From contig NC_091944.1 of assembly GCF_041260155.1 (NCBI RefSeq), positions 18,821,772 to 18,885,771 of the forward strand: a DNA stretch of 64,000 bases, given 5' to 3'. The position numbers and the translations under genes were made by a program. The stretch comes from Ptychodera flava (taxonomy: Eukaryota > Hemichordata > Enteropneusta > Ptychoderidae). The notes below the pieces were generated by a model. The model ran no database searches. It was not told the origin of the DNA and saw only the letters and a list, made by a program, of their open reading frames with translations. Positions 22,989-36,461 of this stretch are shown piece after piece. Each line of letters opens with the position of its first letter. Position 1 is the first letter of the stretch.

Positions 22989-24563
22989 AGGGGAGAACCA
23001 TTTGATTTGGGGGGGGGGGCATGGAGGAAGTGGGTATGGGAGCAAATTTTTTTTCCTGTCGGAGTGACAGCAATTTTTTTTTCTACTGTCAGACCTCCAT
23101 CAATTATTTTTTCCAAATGGGGTAGCAGTGCAAATTTTTTTTATTGTCTTCAAGTTTGTAATGCGTTGTATATAAGGGAGTCGTCATTATTTACGGCCTG
23201 AAACTCCGAAATTTCGAGTGACCCCCCCCCTCGCCAACCATGATGAATTGAGTAACCTCCCTCTCTAACTCTGACATTTTGACTGATCCCCCCACTTAGA
23301 AAAGTTAAATACCAATACATGTAATTGTAAAATTTACAAAATACAGCAACTGCAGTAAAGACCTTTCAAATCCTGATGTACCCTGCTAGACTATCATCAG
23401 TTATCTCATGATGGTTCAAAAAAGGCGAACCCTTAAAAAATTAAATTCAAAGTCACAATAAAATTCACGCAGTATCAAACCATAAAGTATATTGTTTAAT
23501 TTTGATGGGTATTATGACAGGGTTTTCACTAGGATATCTGACCGGGCAGAATTTGAAAGTACAGGGTGAAAACACGCGAGAGGCTTAGGGGAAAGTGTCA
23601 AAGGGGCTTTCCCCTATCTTTCATGGAAATTTTTAAGATATTGATATGTGCAATGGTGCAGCCTGGTGCAATCTGAGAGGGTTTTGTTTAACTTTTTTAC
23701 TAAGTGAAACTGTTAGAATACCCCAAGGGGAGAGCTTTAGAGGGGGGTTCCCCCTCTCGTATTGGAAATTTTGAGAAATTGATGTTTAATGGTGGAATCT
23801 GAGAGAAGTTTCAGTTTATTTTGCACTCGGTAAAACTGTTTGAAAATGACATTGAATACTGATATTTTTTACATTTTTTGCATGATCAGTGTTTGAGTCA
23901 CAATATTCAACAACAAAAAATGACAATAAAAATTGTGAAAAACAGTTCATATAAAGGAAAGTGAGGGCAACTCCACACATCAGCTCTACCAAGTTTGTTT
24001 AATATTGCGATATGGTGAATAAAAGGATCATTGCATTTATTTTGTGTGGAATACATTATAATATTATATTGAGAGAATAACATATTGGTTTTAACACTAG
24101 TTTATTGACTCATGTCTTGTGTTTTAAATTTTCACAATTTACAGAAGTCAAATAGTCCCCCTTTAGATAGTGCCTATGCCATTGAGATACTGCAATAGAA
24201 ATCCTGAAATATGATTTCTTGGGTCAGAAAAGGGAAGGAAAACATTGAGTGTACTGAGGTGTAAAGTAGACTTATGAAGTGCATGTTTATATCATAAGTG
24301 CTGGGAAAAAACATAAAAATTGCTTGTGGCAAAAACATTTGCGCCGCCTATGGCGGCGCGCCGGCAAAGAATGCATGAGAATAAGGTTTCCAAATTTTGC
24401 TAATTTCTGGTGCATTGTGACAATTTTTTTGTCACTTCTGTCTGTTATGACAATTTTTTTTTCTCGGGCCATGACAGCATCAATTTTTTTGCTTCTGTCT
24501 CACCTGGTGACATTTTTTTTTCTCAAAATCCTAAATACCCCCCAGAAATCAAATGGTTCTCCC
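22989..24563. mobile_element. PIF/Harbinger-like non-autonomous element
   Basis: Terminal inverted repeats 'ggggagaaccatttgattt' on the left and its inverse 'aaatcaaatggttctcccc' on the right, flanked by a TTA duplication. A 3-bp TWA target duplication with G-rich ends is typical of PIF/Harbinger. Related uninterrupted R copies confirm the site ('ggttac/ggttat' plus 'aagg' or 'aaag'). Both subterminal regions hold repeated 'gacarcaatttttttt' motifs, and the left end has an 11-G run. About 1.57 kb, with no transposase readable. Confidence 0.7.
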
Positions 24564-25221
24564 CTTACAAGGAGTAAATAATAGATTTGAATTCATAGCA
24601 TCTACTGCATTAGCAGGCATAGGTTGTTAATTTTCGAGCAGAGTTTATGAGTGACCCTTTCGCTGAACTCGAGCTGTCAACAGACTGGTGACGTAGGGAG
24701 GAGGGGGCTATTAACCGGGCGAAATTTAACGACGTGGAGGTCAATTTAGGACTTACAGGCTTGGACCTACAATCATCCCGGACCTTAATAAAGGACTTGC
24801 TTACAGGCTAGGGCCCACAATCATCCCTCGATTTCCAGTATTCCAATGCTGTGCACTACAGTACGATTTTAGGTCGGATGTAGGGAATACATATTGCTTA
24901 AACAACCGCCAATGGATCTTTGTAGCACAGTACATGCCACCTCAGACCATAGAATCTACAGAGAGATTTCCCTTTGTTATAAATCTAAATGGTAGAGGAC
25001 AAAGGTAAAGTTGAACCATACTTTGTAGTTTGACATATACACGTCTACCCTAGACTTCAAGTAGTACCTGGAATTAAGTACATTGCGGTGCTCAGCCCTC
25101 TCATTCAAAACAATGTGTGCCATTTCATACAAAACGGCGTATATGAAATTTGGCAATGGTCCCGTTCTCGACCACATAAGTCGTCGTTCGCGTTACTCGC
25201 GAGGGATTTAGAAATCAATTA

Positions 25222-26368
25222 CAGTGGAATTTGATCGAGTGTCCGTTTTGCCTTGCAGAGCTCGACAAGTCTACATGTTGCTTATCATTAGAAAAGTAAA
25301 CATTTGCAACAAATTGAGTATTTGGTGTTAGATTACAGCGCACGCGGCGAACGTTTCCCAGACACTGTCTCGTCTACAATAATGACAGTCGTTTCAGCAT
25401 GCCACTCATGCACAACAAGCTTGACACCGCACTATAGCTATAGCACATCATCAAAGTTTCTTTCAGCTACAGCTTTGTGTACTTTGATTTGGGAAATATA
25501 ACTCAGACAAAACTCACTGGCATATTTTTCGAGGATCTATATCTCGAGGAAAGTCCTCAACATCAACCGGACTGACTCTCGGCGTTTTATTACAGTGAAA
25601 CATTGTATTTTTTCAGCAAGGTAAAGAATATTTTGAAGGCAGAGAGATATCACCGTCCCCTCCATGCTAACCCGTTGCCGTGTATGATGCCGTCCGGGAA
25701 ATTAAGTGCCAAAATACGGTGAATTATTTCAGAAACACTTGGTGTGTTATTCAATGGCACAAAATGTACCGTGTTGATTGAATTGCACTTGCCTGTGCAA
25801 AATCAACACTTTTCTTCAAGTCTATTTTGTAGCTCAGAGAAGTGTCAATTCAGAGAGAAGTGTCAATCGAGAAAGTTTCATTTAGCTGAGACAAAAGAGA
25901 AAGCGGGATTAAAGTTTCATTTAGGAGTGTTTAGCATTTTCTGGTTGACAATATTCAGTGTTGTATCGTGTCAAACTTGTTGATAGAGTAGACTGCACTC
26001 GCAATGCTACAGACTGCATGCTGAAGGAACTGTTGTCGTGATTGCTGACATCGAGAGGAGAAGAAAGGTTTTTTTTTAAAAGAATTTACTTGTTTCTTCA
26101 TAAAGTTCCCAATTTAAAGTAAACACCTAAAAGAAAACTGGTGAGGTGCATGTAGTGCAGTGTTATGCTTGTTGTCAGTGACATGCTGAAACGACTGCAG
26201 TGATCGTGACGAGACAGTGTATGGGAAACGTTTGCCGCGCGCTGTAATCTAACACCAACCAAAGACGAAGACTCAATTTGTTGCAAATGTTTACTTTTCT
26301 AATGATAAGCAACATGTAGACTCGTCGAGCTCTGCAAGGCAAACCGGACACTCAATCAAATTCCGCTG
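25222..26368. mobile_element. Tc1/mariner-like non-autonomous element
   Basis: About 1.15 kb with long (~200-base) inverted repeats beginning 'cagtggaatttgatcgagtg' and ending with the inverse 'cactcaatcaaattccgctg', flanked by TA on both sides. The empty site is visible in two other R copies ('aatcaattaatgtgggac' at about 31170 and a similar site near 15605). TA duplication and CAGTG ends point to Tc1/mariner. No transposase frame is present. Confidence 0.75.
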
Positions 26369-27830
26369 TAATGTGGGATAACCTACCTTAGGTACAAAAA
26401 TCGTAAAATCGTGAAATTTTCCCGTCTACGACCGTAACGTATTTCAAACGTGATTCTGGTTTAGTGACCCTTAAATTGACGTCATAATGACCTCATAAGT
26501 ATCACCATACCCTGCATTTTATGCTGCACATAGGGGGCGCTGTTCCCATTCGGCATATATACCCTGGTCAATTCGAACTTCAAAACAGATTTTTGCCACA
26601 TTATGGGTATCGAAACTCAACATTTCACACAAAATACGAGCCAAAATCATTGCTTGAAACAAAGCAAGGGGTAAAAAAGCTACATTTTATCAAATGTCAA
26701 CATGAGGCAGCAAGGGGATGTCAAACCAAGGGTCCATATCTGTGTAACCCTTCCTATTGCACTGCCCCCTCCCGTTGTGGGGAAGGCCGACAGGACTATT
26801 CCATTGAATTCCCGGTAAGAAGACCTACACTTGAGGCACGACTACAAGGCAGTGTTGCTTCTATCACTAATGAGCGCCTCACTGTATATGTAAGATCAAT
26901 AATATTTCACGGAATGCTGAAAGTTACACTTCATATATTCAAATATCTTCTAGGAGAGAGAAATCTTTCTCAGAGATTAAACTAAAAGGCCTACTTGTTT
27001 TGACACTCCGAAAACGAAAACAAATCCTCGATTTGGCGCTAATAATGTATTCTCTATGGTTGACAAAGTTTCCAGGAAGTCAATACTATATTATTGCGCT
27101 TGACATTGTTTGGCAAACTGTAGCCTATTGGGCAATCCCCGGGAGCTAACAAACCCAGATGCCATTGGTCGCGGCCAACGGTACAATGTGATATGCGCCA
27201 ATAAAAATACTTCGTTCTTTACCTGAGAATCTGAATAATTGTTGGGAACAGGACAATCACAGGCATAAATATAGTTCAATCTAAGCGTGAAAAAAGAAGC
27301 GGGAAATGTAGACATGGCATTAACTGAAAAAATGTGAACTCAAAGCATTAGTTACATTATCTTGTAGTTTACCTGAATATATTCAAAGATATAAACGTCT
27401 TTTATTGAACACAATTTGATTTACTGGGCAAGTTGAGATAATTACATAGTGAACAAATGTCGGCTTAATCTACGAATGTAAGCTCACCTGCTTTTTTCTT
27501 AAAGCAGTGCACTTGTATTAATCAGTAATTTGTAATATTGCAACATTCAGCTATAGGGCACCCAACACTTTTGAGAAAGTTGAAAAATATAAAGATCCAA
27601 TTCGCCCAAATTAGTTACAATCGTGACGGTGTTATTGTCAAATTTATTATTAGACCCACAATTTTAATGAGTAATGCCGTGGCGGAGAGTTAATTGTGAG
27701 AAAAACCTTAAAGTACAAGGAACCTGCGACAAAATGCTGCACAAGCAGGAATTCTTCGTGCGTTTTACAAATTTATCATTGTGTATCTTTCTTGCCTGGT
27801 GAGCGACGCGCATTTTCTTCATACACTCTA

Positions 27831-28786
27831 TAAGTCATCAGTAAAGAAATGATTAAGGGTATCATAAGAAACGTGTAAGTGAGACATTGATATTTCTCTG
27901 TGTAACAGAAATTCATTTGAAGGAATAATCATGACCATTGTGGCACTGTGGCATTTTCTATTAGTTTGCTACTATTTTCCAATTTACCAATTTTGCTGTC
28001 AAAATGTCCTTTCAAGTGTTGCAAAGAAATGAATTATTTTTTCATATGACACCATGATACCACATTTCTGAAACATACTCATTTAAAGTGATCGCTCACG
28101 AATATGGTGAAAAAGCAGTCCTTGAATATAATCTTTGGCATTTTACATGGCAGCTTTTGTCTCTCTAAAGTGTGAGTAGCATAGAACCAGTAAGCTGTTT
28201 AGCCACGAAATGGATACTGACCACCCAAACTTTGTATTAAAGGTTAATTTGATTTTCGCACTATGTATATTTCAAAGTAAGACCCATTAATTGTCACTTT
28301 ACACCACAACAAATATAGGCTCCCGCTGTTATCAACATTCGAACAAACTTGTTTTCTCTTTTTTATTAAAATATGTTTGCAGAACAAAGAAAAAAAATGA
28401 TGCGCTATTCTACTTGTCGAACAAAGTTGTAGAAAATGACAAAATAAGCTCCAAATATCTAATCAGGGCCGTTTCAATATGACATTATTTTATGCAATCG
28501 ATTGGGTTACACAGTTTCTGAGCATATGAATTAATTACAGTTTTACGACATTGAACATCAGAACTTGCTCAAACATCATTCCATCTGCTGTGCTCTTTGG
28601 TTGATCAATTCATTGGTTGATTACAAATTCACAATGATCTGTCAGTGTCGCCGAATGAAATGTCAAACATTCGTAATGTTATGTCCTGGTATTATTTATA
28701 TCCGTTCGAGAGACCATCTTCTGCTTTTCCTGCAGTAGTTGAAATTTTGAGTCAAAACTCGTAGATCATTCCATATCCTATAATAT
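27831..28786. other. Unassigned non-coding stretch
   Basis: No protease-domain sequence was found here downstream of the death-fold gene, on either strand. Nothing else is recognised. Confidence 0.35.
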
Positions 28787-29056
28787 TCATGGGATTTTGC
28801 TCAGCAAATCCTTTCTTGGTATTTTATCAAGTAAGTATTTCACCAAATCCCAGCATTCCTTGCTTGTTCCGCGGCGTGCTATTATCAAACCGGCGAGAGC
28901 ATCACTAGTATTCACGTTTTCAACAGCGCCGTCTGGAAATTCCAGTGAAAGCAAATGAGATTTTGCTCTCTGCCTATCATGTGAATTGAAGTGATCGAAC
29001 AGATCGATTAATTGTGGTCGACAGCTTGCACTGGTATTACTGGTACTACTCGCCAT
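28787..29056 (-). CDS. Stand-alone death-fold domain protein
   Basis: An 89-residue frame paralogous to residues 1-90 of the protease gene at 19843-21009: 'PQLIDLFDHFNSHDRQRAKS', 'SDALAGLI' and 'LLDKIPRKDLLSK' line up with the same helices and the same closing R-x-DLL motif. It stops right after that motif, and no protease domain follows. It may be a domain-only regulator that competes for or bridges the same assemblies (inference), or a truncated duplicate. A plausible acceptor (ctctag, ending near 29080) precedes the ATG. Upstream DNA is partly shared with the protease gene. Confidence 0.6.
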   Translation of the reverse strand: MASSTSNTSASCRPQLIDLFDHFNSHDRQRAKSHLLSLEFPDGAVENVNTSDALAGLIIARRGTSKECWDLVKYLLDKIPRKDLLSKIP

Positions 29057-29269
29057 CGGTTTGTATCTCGGTATTATCCTAGAGGGGAAATCATTGATGC
29101 TCAGCGTTACATCCAGAGTTGAAACAAGTAAAGAACAATTATGAGGGTTACTCGTTTTAGATTTTACGTAACGTATTTCAATTATCCATCAAAAATAGAT
29201 ATCACAAATTGGTTAAGTGTTCAAGCATTGTCTGCCGAGGTGAATGGATCGTGCTTTTCTTTACGACTT

Positions 29270-32130
29270 GCATCACATCTGTAAGCAAATTACACAATTT
29301 CACGCATGGTGCAAAGAACAATTATGTGTACATGTCTCATTTGAATCATATGTAGATGGGAACTTGGGAGAATATAGTTATCATCATTATAAAAAATGCG
29401 AGCATCCTCAAAGGAATTCGATCACCTATATTCATTGTGGCCATTTATACATTTTAACGTGGGGTCCACATATAAATGTGTAATCTTACTGTTGTTCCAT
29501 GGGTTGACAAACCACGTAATGCGTATGGATATGTCCAAGTTTGCAGTGACCGTATAACTATAATGATAAGCGGTCAATATAGCTCAACTATTTGTCACAA
29601 GATACCAATGAAACATTCTGGTACTGAATAATACACAAACAAATTAAAGTAGTGACAGGAACCTGTGTTCAGTTTGACTAGTTTCATAACATTTTCATTT
29701 GAAACCCACATAAAATGACAAGCGGATAAATCCCATTTCAAAAGGCAGCTGAACAACAACTGTATAATTTCGATTTCGGAAGTTAGAAGTCGTAATCATA
29801 CAAGCCCGAGGAAACTGAAAACCAAGTCTACCAGGAAAACGTTTGTTTTGTCTCCTTACCTTAATATCACAATATATATATATATGTCTGGTCTGTAACA
29901 TTTACTCCCAATACATTTATTTCTGTGTTAGTTTCCACAATAATCGATTTCAGCACCAAAGCTGTCTACCATGATATGCACACATAATCATGCAATGGTG
30001 GTTTAACAAAAATTAAATCAAATTGTGGACATTTTTAGGAACCAGAAAAGCAACCATGTGGTTCTTAATAAGCTTGATGAAGAGTTGACCAAAACATAAT
30101 CAAATTGTGTTCTCACCAGTATTTTTAAAATGTTCAACGTGATCGATATTTGTCGATATCACCTGTTTGATACGTTTCGTCTATTTGAGAGCTGACCAAG
30201 TCAATTAAGAGACCCGTAAGCTATGAAAGAAGTTAAGGACAAAAGTATGGAAATTACAGAATCGAATGCGGATATTTTTTACTGTACAGGTATTACGTCA
30301 ATATCGTATGATCGCCCTACTAATAATGAAGGTAAAGGTGATCCAAAAAGGACATTGGTTCAAGGTTAAAAATATTATTCAATCCTGTTATGAAATGGCC
30401 GGATTGGTAAAACAGGTAGAGCAAAATCGAAAGAGTATAAGCGGTCGAGGATGTAGTTAATTACATGTTGACGAAGGGTGCACAAAAATGGTAAAACCGT
30501 AGGTCACGTGCATAATTTGAATAAAGATGACCTAGTTCTTTGTACCCAGTTACCATGCTGCCTTTGCCATGAGGTTATAAAGCATAAATAATCGGCAATT
30601 TGAATTTATAGGTTGGTAATTATTGAGTAAAGTTTACTCGTGACTCTCCCGTTGAACTGTAAACAGACGTACTAAGGGAGGAGGGGCCATCAACAAAGCG
30701 AGATTTAACAAATTTGAGGACAATTTAGAACAGTTACTGACTTACCGGCTAGGACCTTTAATCATCCCCGATTCTCATTGTGTCAATGCTGTGCACTACA
30801 GTACGATTTTTAGTTCGAATGTACGTATTTATGTCCAGCCAACTATGCACTCTGGCGCTTAAACAACCGTCGATGGATCTTTGCAGTACTATACAGACCA
30901 TAGAATCAACAGAGAAAATGTACGTTTGCTCGGTAGAGGACAGAGGTATAGTCAAACCATACTTTGTATTTTCACATATATACGTCAACCCTAGACTGCA
31001 CAGAATACCTGGAATTAGGGATATTACGAGGCTTAGCCCTCTCTGTCGAAGCAATTTCTGCCAATTCATACAAAATGGCGTCTGTGAAATTTACCAATAG
31101 ACTGCACAAAATACCTGGAATTCGCCACCAAATGAGTCGTCATTTGCATATAGGCGGTACTAATGAAGAATGTAGAAATCAATTAATGTGGGACAACTTA
31201 CCTTAAGTATAAAACAGGAAATCGTGAAATATTCCCGCCTACGGCCGTGAGGTCTTTCAAAGGTGATTTTGTAGTAGTGGGCGCTAAGTTGACCTGAACA
31301 CGAAGTCTTTAGTATACAAATGCCCGTCCGTTCACTAAAATACCGTACTCGGCATGTGAAGCACGGGGGCGCTGTACCCACTCCGAAGCCTCCGCTACCC
31401 AATCATCCCCGAATGAGGTACAGGTTCACCTGGTCAATTCGAACCACAAAACAGATTCTTGCTAAAATATGGGTGTCGAAACTCAACATTTCCTAGACAA
31501 AATGTGGGCCACAATAGTGCTTGAAGTAAAAAAGTTTACATTTTATCAACTTTTTTCAAAATCCACGGGCGGCAAGTGGGTGTCACATTTGCGGTACATA
31601 TCTGTAAAACCCTTCCTATGGCCTTGACCCCTTTTGGAAGGCCCAATATGACATTTCTATTGAATTCCCCTCACTCCTCACTGTATATGTAAGATCCATA
31701 CGTTTTAAAAACTGCAGAAACTTTTGATATACTTCAATATCTTCTTGGAGACAGAACTCAATGTCCCAGATTGAAACTGTAGAAGGCCTCCTTGTTTGAC
31801 ACGCCAGAATCAAAACCAAATTCCTGATTTGGTGTTAATGTATGCTCTATTGTTGACTAAGTTTCCAGGAAGTCACTACTATATCGTAGCGCTCAACATT
31901 ATTTGGCTAACTCTTTTGCTAACTGAACTGCACAATCTGAAATTGTATGTCGTATTTCTAAACCATTACTTTTTATTCCATTTCTTGTCAACAGGAGCAA
32001 TTATAAAGGAAATGACAGTAGTTTTGCTTATACATCATATCCATCTTAATGGAACAGAATATTTCTTTGGAAGCGTTCATCGCCTTTCCTTCACAGGTCC
32101 TAATTCATAAAATTTAGAAAGTTGTAGGTT
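29270..32130 (+). repeat. Long dispersed repeat 'R', copy 4
   Basis: Same order of segments as 14565-16990, including the start 'ttcacgcatggtgc' and the late 'gcgttcatc' plus 'cttcacaggtcct' segment. It contains extra material (about 29480-30500) not seen in copy 1. No coding domain recognised. Confidence 0.6.
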
Positions 32131-32900
32131 TCGATCGCTCGTTATGCAACAACTGGGCAATGCTGTACTTGTAGAGACATGGAAGACAAGGAGACTATAT
32201 TCTGAAACTTCAACAGATCCCTGGAGCTAAACCTTTCTTTTTAATGGTCTGTTAATGGCATATCGTTTTTATTGTCAGAGATCATTTCTCATAGAGTATC
32301 GATACGTTCCATTACAATGTTACCCAAACATGATGATTTTAACTCTGCCGCAAGATTGTTTACAAAGAGAGCAAGTAAAGACCACTCTTAATTGTCTCCT
32401 TGGCGAACTCCCCATGGAACAGAAAAATATTTATTTATTTATTTATTTTATTAAATTTTATTTTATTTTATTCTCGTCAACAGTGCCAGCTGGCAGCCAC
32501 CTACAGAAAAGTTTAAGACAAAATAGAACAAAACTCCACAACATCTGGCAAAAATTTATACAAGACAAGGCGTGCCTGTCAAGCAGGTCTAAAGTTTTGT
32601 GCAAATCAATACATTGGGTCAAAGTTGACTATCCATTGGCAAGTCTCTTTCTGGTGAGAGAAGATAAGAGAAACAAGTGAAATTTAAATAAAAGTTTTTG
32701 CCGAAATCCCTTCCGTTCCATGCCATTTTTTTTTCAAAATACTGTACATTGCTAGATGCAACAATGATCTTTACAATTTTTTAAATTGTAGCGAAGACAT
32801 ATACGTATACGAGAGACTTTATAAAGTATACCTACAAAGGGACCCTTGTACTCTGTATCCAAGATTCGACGAATCTAAGATTTTCCAGAATCATAACACA
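32131..32900. other. Unassigned non-coding stretch
   Basis: Contains a short TTTA-rich tract near 32430-32475. The longest open frame (32255-32680) shows no domain and runs through that tract, so I do not call it. Confidence 0.35.
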
Positions 32901-32906
32901 AATAGT

Positions 32907-33570
<664 letters not shown>

Positions 33571-33624
<54 letters not shown>
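33571..33624. repeat. (AAT)n microsatellite
   Basis: Trinucleotide array ending about 55 bases 3' of the TREX copy 3 stop codon. Confidence 0.95.
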
Positions 33625-33625
<1 letters not shown>

Positions 33626-33678
33626 TTATTTTGCAGTTGCTTTAAGATTTAAAATGGCGTCACTGTTATTTACGATAT

Positions 33679-34302
33679 CTACCAAGTAATCGAATTTAAA
33701 TCGGCCCACTTAATAAAATCGTATTTCCAAAGATGATAAAATAACAGTTCAAGCAATATTTCTGCATCTTTTTCAGCGTGCCAAGTTTGCTCTTTTCCAA
33801 GATACTTGTCAGCCAGGCTTTTCAGTCTGTAAGATGGTTCATCATTCCTTTTCCTGAAAAACTCTAGTGAATCGATGATTTTGACTTCAGGAATTTCTCC
33901 TGAGACCTTCGAAAATTCATGACGCAAATTGGGGAAGTGAAATAGCTTGCCGTTGTGCGCCACCAGGCAGACAGGCTTTTGAAGACGGTTAAGAAACGAT
34001 CTTACTATACAGTACACGTCTTCATCCATGACTTTATGGGCCGCGAGATCAGACTTTTCTATCCTGTGGAGCCGTTTGGCAACAACCCTGATGGGCTTCG
34101 TGGGAGATATACAAAGCAGGAGGCGATTAGTCACGCGGGGTTGTTGACCAATAGGAGTTTCTCTGCGTTCAATATGGTCTCTCGTTACGGCAATGAGAGC
34201 CAATTCGATGACGTCAGGACGGGACCCACCGATGCCGGGCAATCCGGTTGTTTCCATGACGAGAGGAACAAACGTCTTGATACATTCGTGTTCATTATTG
34301 GT
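33679..34302 (-). CDS. TREX-like protein, catalytically degenerate (copy 3, terminal exon)
   Basis: Full TREX core, closest to copy 4 (roughly 70% identical by eye). Motif I is 'FVPLVMETTGLP' (Asp to Val, Glu kept). Motif II is 'LVAHNGKLFHFP' (Asp to His). Motif III is 'TWHAEKDA' (His to Trp, last Asp kept). A clean acceptor (accctgctgcag) ends at 34303, and the exon begins in frame with 'TNNEHECIKTF', with no in-frame ATG before the core, so an upstream exon must supply the start. The open frame upstream of 34302 is probably intron. The function is unknown; it is presumed a pseudo-exonuclease. Confidence 0.8.
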   Translation of the reverse strand, partial: TNNEHECIKTFVPLVMETTGLPGIGGSRPDVIELALIAVTRDHIERRETPIGQQPRVTNRLLLCISPTKPIRVVAKRLHRIEKSDLAAHKVMDEDVYCIVRSFLNRLQKPVCLVAHNGKLFHFPNLRHEFSKVSGEIPEVKIIDSLEFFRKRNDEPSYRLKSLADKYLGKEQTWHAEKDAEILLELLFYHLWKYDFIKWADLNSITW

Positions 34303-34950
34303 CTGCAGCAGGGTAGAGAAATAAATGAAACGTATCTTTAGTGATAATAATGCATGCTGATTACTAAACACTAAATTTATGTAATCTTTTTCCTTAGTTA
34401 ATCTACTTCTAACCCACCTTTCCTTAACCAAACTTAATAACCATAAATAATTAAATACAGACAGCCTGAGAACATGGGTGTGTGACCAGCTGTGTTCGTT
34501 GTCCTGTACCTAGGTATAGACCGTCGAGGGTCCATTGTCACATTTTAGACACTGATCGCAATGTTTTTTTAGTCATCTTTTTATAGCCAGAAAATTTTCA
34601 AACTCGTGACCTCTCATGGCACAGGGTACATGGCAGATATTTCTAGGCATTTGATTATATGTACTACGTCCAATAAGGTTAAATGTTATGCTTTTAAAAG
34701 GTTACTAAAGTCCCCGAGACTCCATAGGTAATACAAGCAAAATGTTAATTTATTTCGACCATCAATGGAAGTTGTTTGTTAGTGGAAGTATATTTAAACT
34801 AAATGGGTGTTTTGTAAATTACTAAATCAAATGCTAAGAAAGCAGGTTCAGCAAAAGGATAACGTTCTCAATTATCTACTTCCTCCATAAATGATATTAA
34901 GCTGGTGTAAAAGAATACACAGGCTGGCGCATATGTGACGTCACTCTTTT
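34303..34950. other. Intron/upstream of TREX copy 3
   Basis: Likely intron if the candidate first exon near 37.0 kb is correct. No other element recognised. Confidence 0.3.
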
Positions 34951-34954
34951 CCCC

Positions 34955-35300
34955 TCCTAATCTCGTTCGCGCCTAGAATTTTGGCCGAACTTTACTCGTT
35001 GATGAAACTCTAAAACATTCCTTTTTGACATCAAGAATAAAAATCAGGGGTCACCCGTGGAAAATTTGGTACTATAGAAAAAAATTTCCAAAAATCCAAA
35101 ATGGTCGCCACTCGTACCCCTTTGTTCAATCTATACGGGAAAATGTAAGTTTTCATGTTTCACAAACGTAAGCCTGTGAAAACGTTAGTTGTTTAATGAG
35201 CTTCAAAATGAGCCCCTTCAAAAGGTAAAGCACAACGTCCTACGAAAATTTGAGAGTCCGAATACCTTTCCGCTAGGCTCCTTCTGTTCTACCTTCAGAC
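34955..35300 (+). mobile_element. Diverged TTAA-type MITE
   Basis: Shares 'catcaagaataaaaatcagg', 'ggtactatagaaa', 'caaaatggtcgcca' and 'gagagtccgaatacc' with the copy at 39213-39572. The 5' terminus has decayed and no TTAA remains there. Confidence 0.55.
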
Positions 35301-36460
35301 ACTAAAACGGGTCATTTACAGACTTAAAACACAATTGTTTAGCGAGTGCAACAATAAGTAACATTGGAATGCATTGCGCATAGTTTTCTTTTGTGAAAAA
35401 TATAAATATTCCACGCCCTCCTGTATCAAATGATTGTGGTCTATGGTCACTAGTCTAGTTCGCAGTGATTGCCAGTGAATTCAAAATGTTTTCAACATCT
35501 AGGTGTGCTAACTAACAAAAACAAAATATAGTCAATATGAACTTTTGTTGGTATAAGACAATCGAAGGCAGGTTAGCTCATGAACGCGCTCAAATCCTCG
35601 GATCGAGGTTGTCCACTTTAAGATAAACCCACCTCAAATTTCTGGCATTTTGTTGTACGTGAGACAGCGCGTGATGTAAAGATATCTCCACCTGTGACAC
35701 CTGTGAACTGTCGAATCTGCGCATGAGCAATGACCCCGTATCTATACTTGGTTGCAAGAGTTTCGGTACGTGACGAGATCATTCTGTCAAGATAAACAAA
35801 CGTAACATGGCAAAGAGCGTTATATCAGCTCTACTATTTGCATTGTAAGCACAAGGAGATAAATCTATCCAACAGAATCTACAATGAATAATGTCGGAGC
35901 TCCCTCCTTTGAATAAGTATTAATTTGGAGACAACCGCAAATATAGTCACACCTCATTTACAAAGCCACTAAAATCAGAATGCAATATGACTCCGCTGTT
36001 CGTACATAGCCGTACACACCGTCGCATTACATGTATTTTCAATTTTACAGTGAGTTTTTTCATTCTTTTTCAGTTTTTAGCAACAAGCATATTGGGAGTA
36101 GAAAAATGTAAAAACTACGTCTTTGCCCACCTTATCTACTCTTTATAATATGTCAATAATATAATAGTGTTTCTAGTACGTGTAACTTCGTAAAAGCCGT
36201 CAATAGTCAATCCAAATATTTTCATAATGTTATTAATTTTTTTAAAGCAAACAATATCCCTAAGCGTATCTCTAAGTCGTCACAGGATTGAGCAAACCAT
36301 ATATTTTTTTATGAATTCAATTAATCTTGTATATTTAGAAATGGTGGTTTTACTGCTGCCGGCATCGAAACGCGATGAAATAATTGTGATTTTCATCACA
36401 CATAAATAAGAAATACTGAAAATGTTATTTTTGAGACGCGTTGGTTAGATGAGAGTCCGG
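35301..36460. other. Unassigned non-coding stretch
   Basis: No gene or repeat recognised. Confidence 0.3.
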
Positions 36461-36461
36461 A

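Larger units (their letters stand above)
22870..27830 (+). repeat. Long dispersed repeat 'R', copy 3, carrying two transposons
   Basis: R-repeat sequence runs from about 22870, is interrupted at 22989-24563 and again at 25222-26368, and continues to about 27830. Removing the two insertions leaves the same order of segments as in the copies at 14565 and 29270, which serve as empty sites. No coding domain is recognised in the repeat itself. Confidence 0.65.

Noticed and set aside
26521-26985. 154-codon frame inside the long repeat
   Set aside because: The corresponding frames in the other repeat copies are broken at many places and no domain is seen.
30758-31100. Overlapping ~105-codon frames on both strands
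   Set aside because: They fall within the long dispersed repeat and are not kept in its other copies.
32255-32680. 141-codon plus-strand frame
   Set aside because: It runs through a TTTA-rich simple tract, shows no domain and lacks splice context.
33700-34431. Start of TREX copy 3 at the ATG near 34431
   Set aside because: The 40 or so residues before the acceptor at 34303 do not resemble any TREX copy, and the acceptor is strong, so the extension is probably intron.
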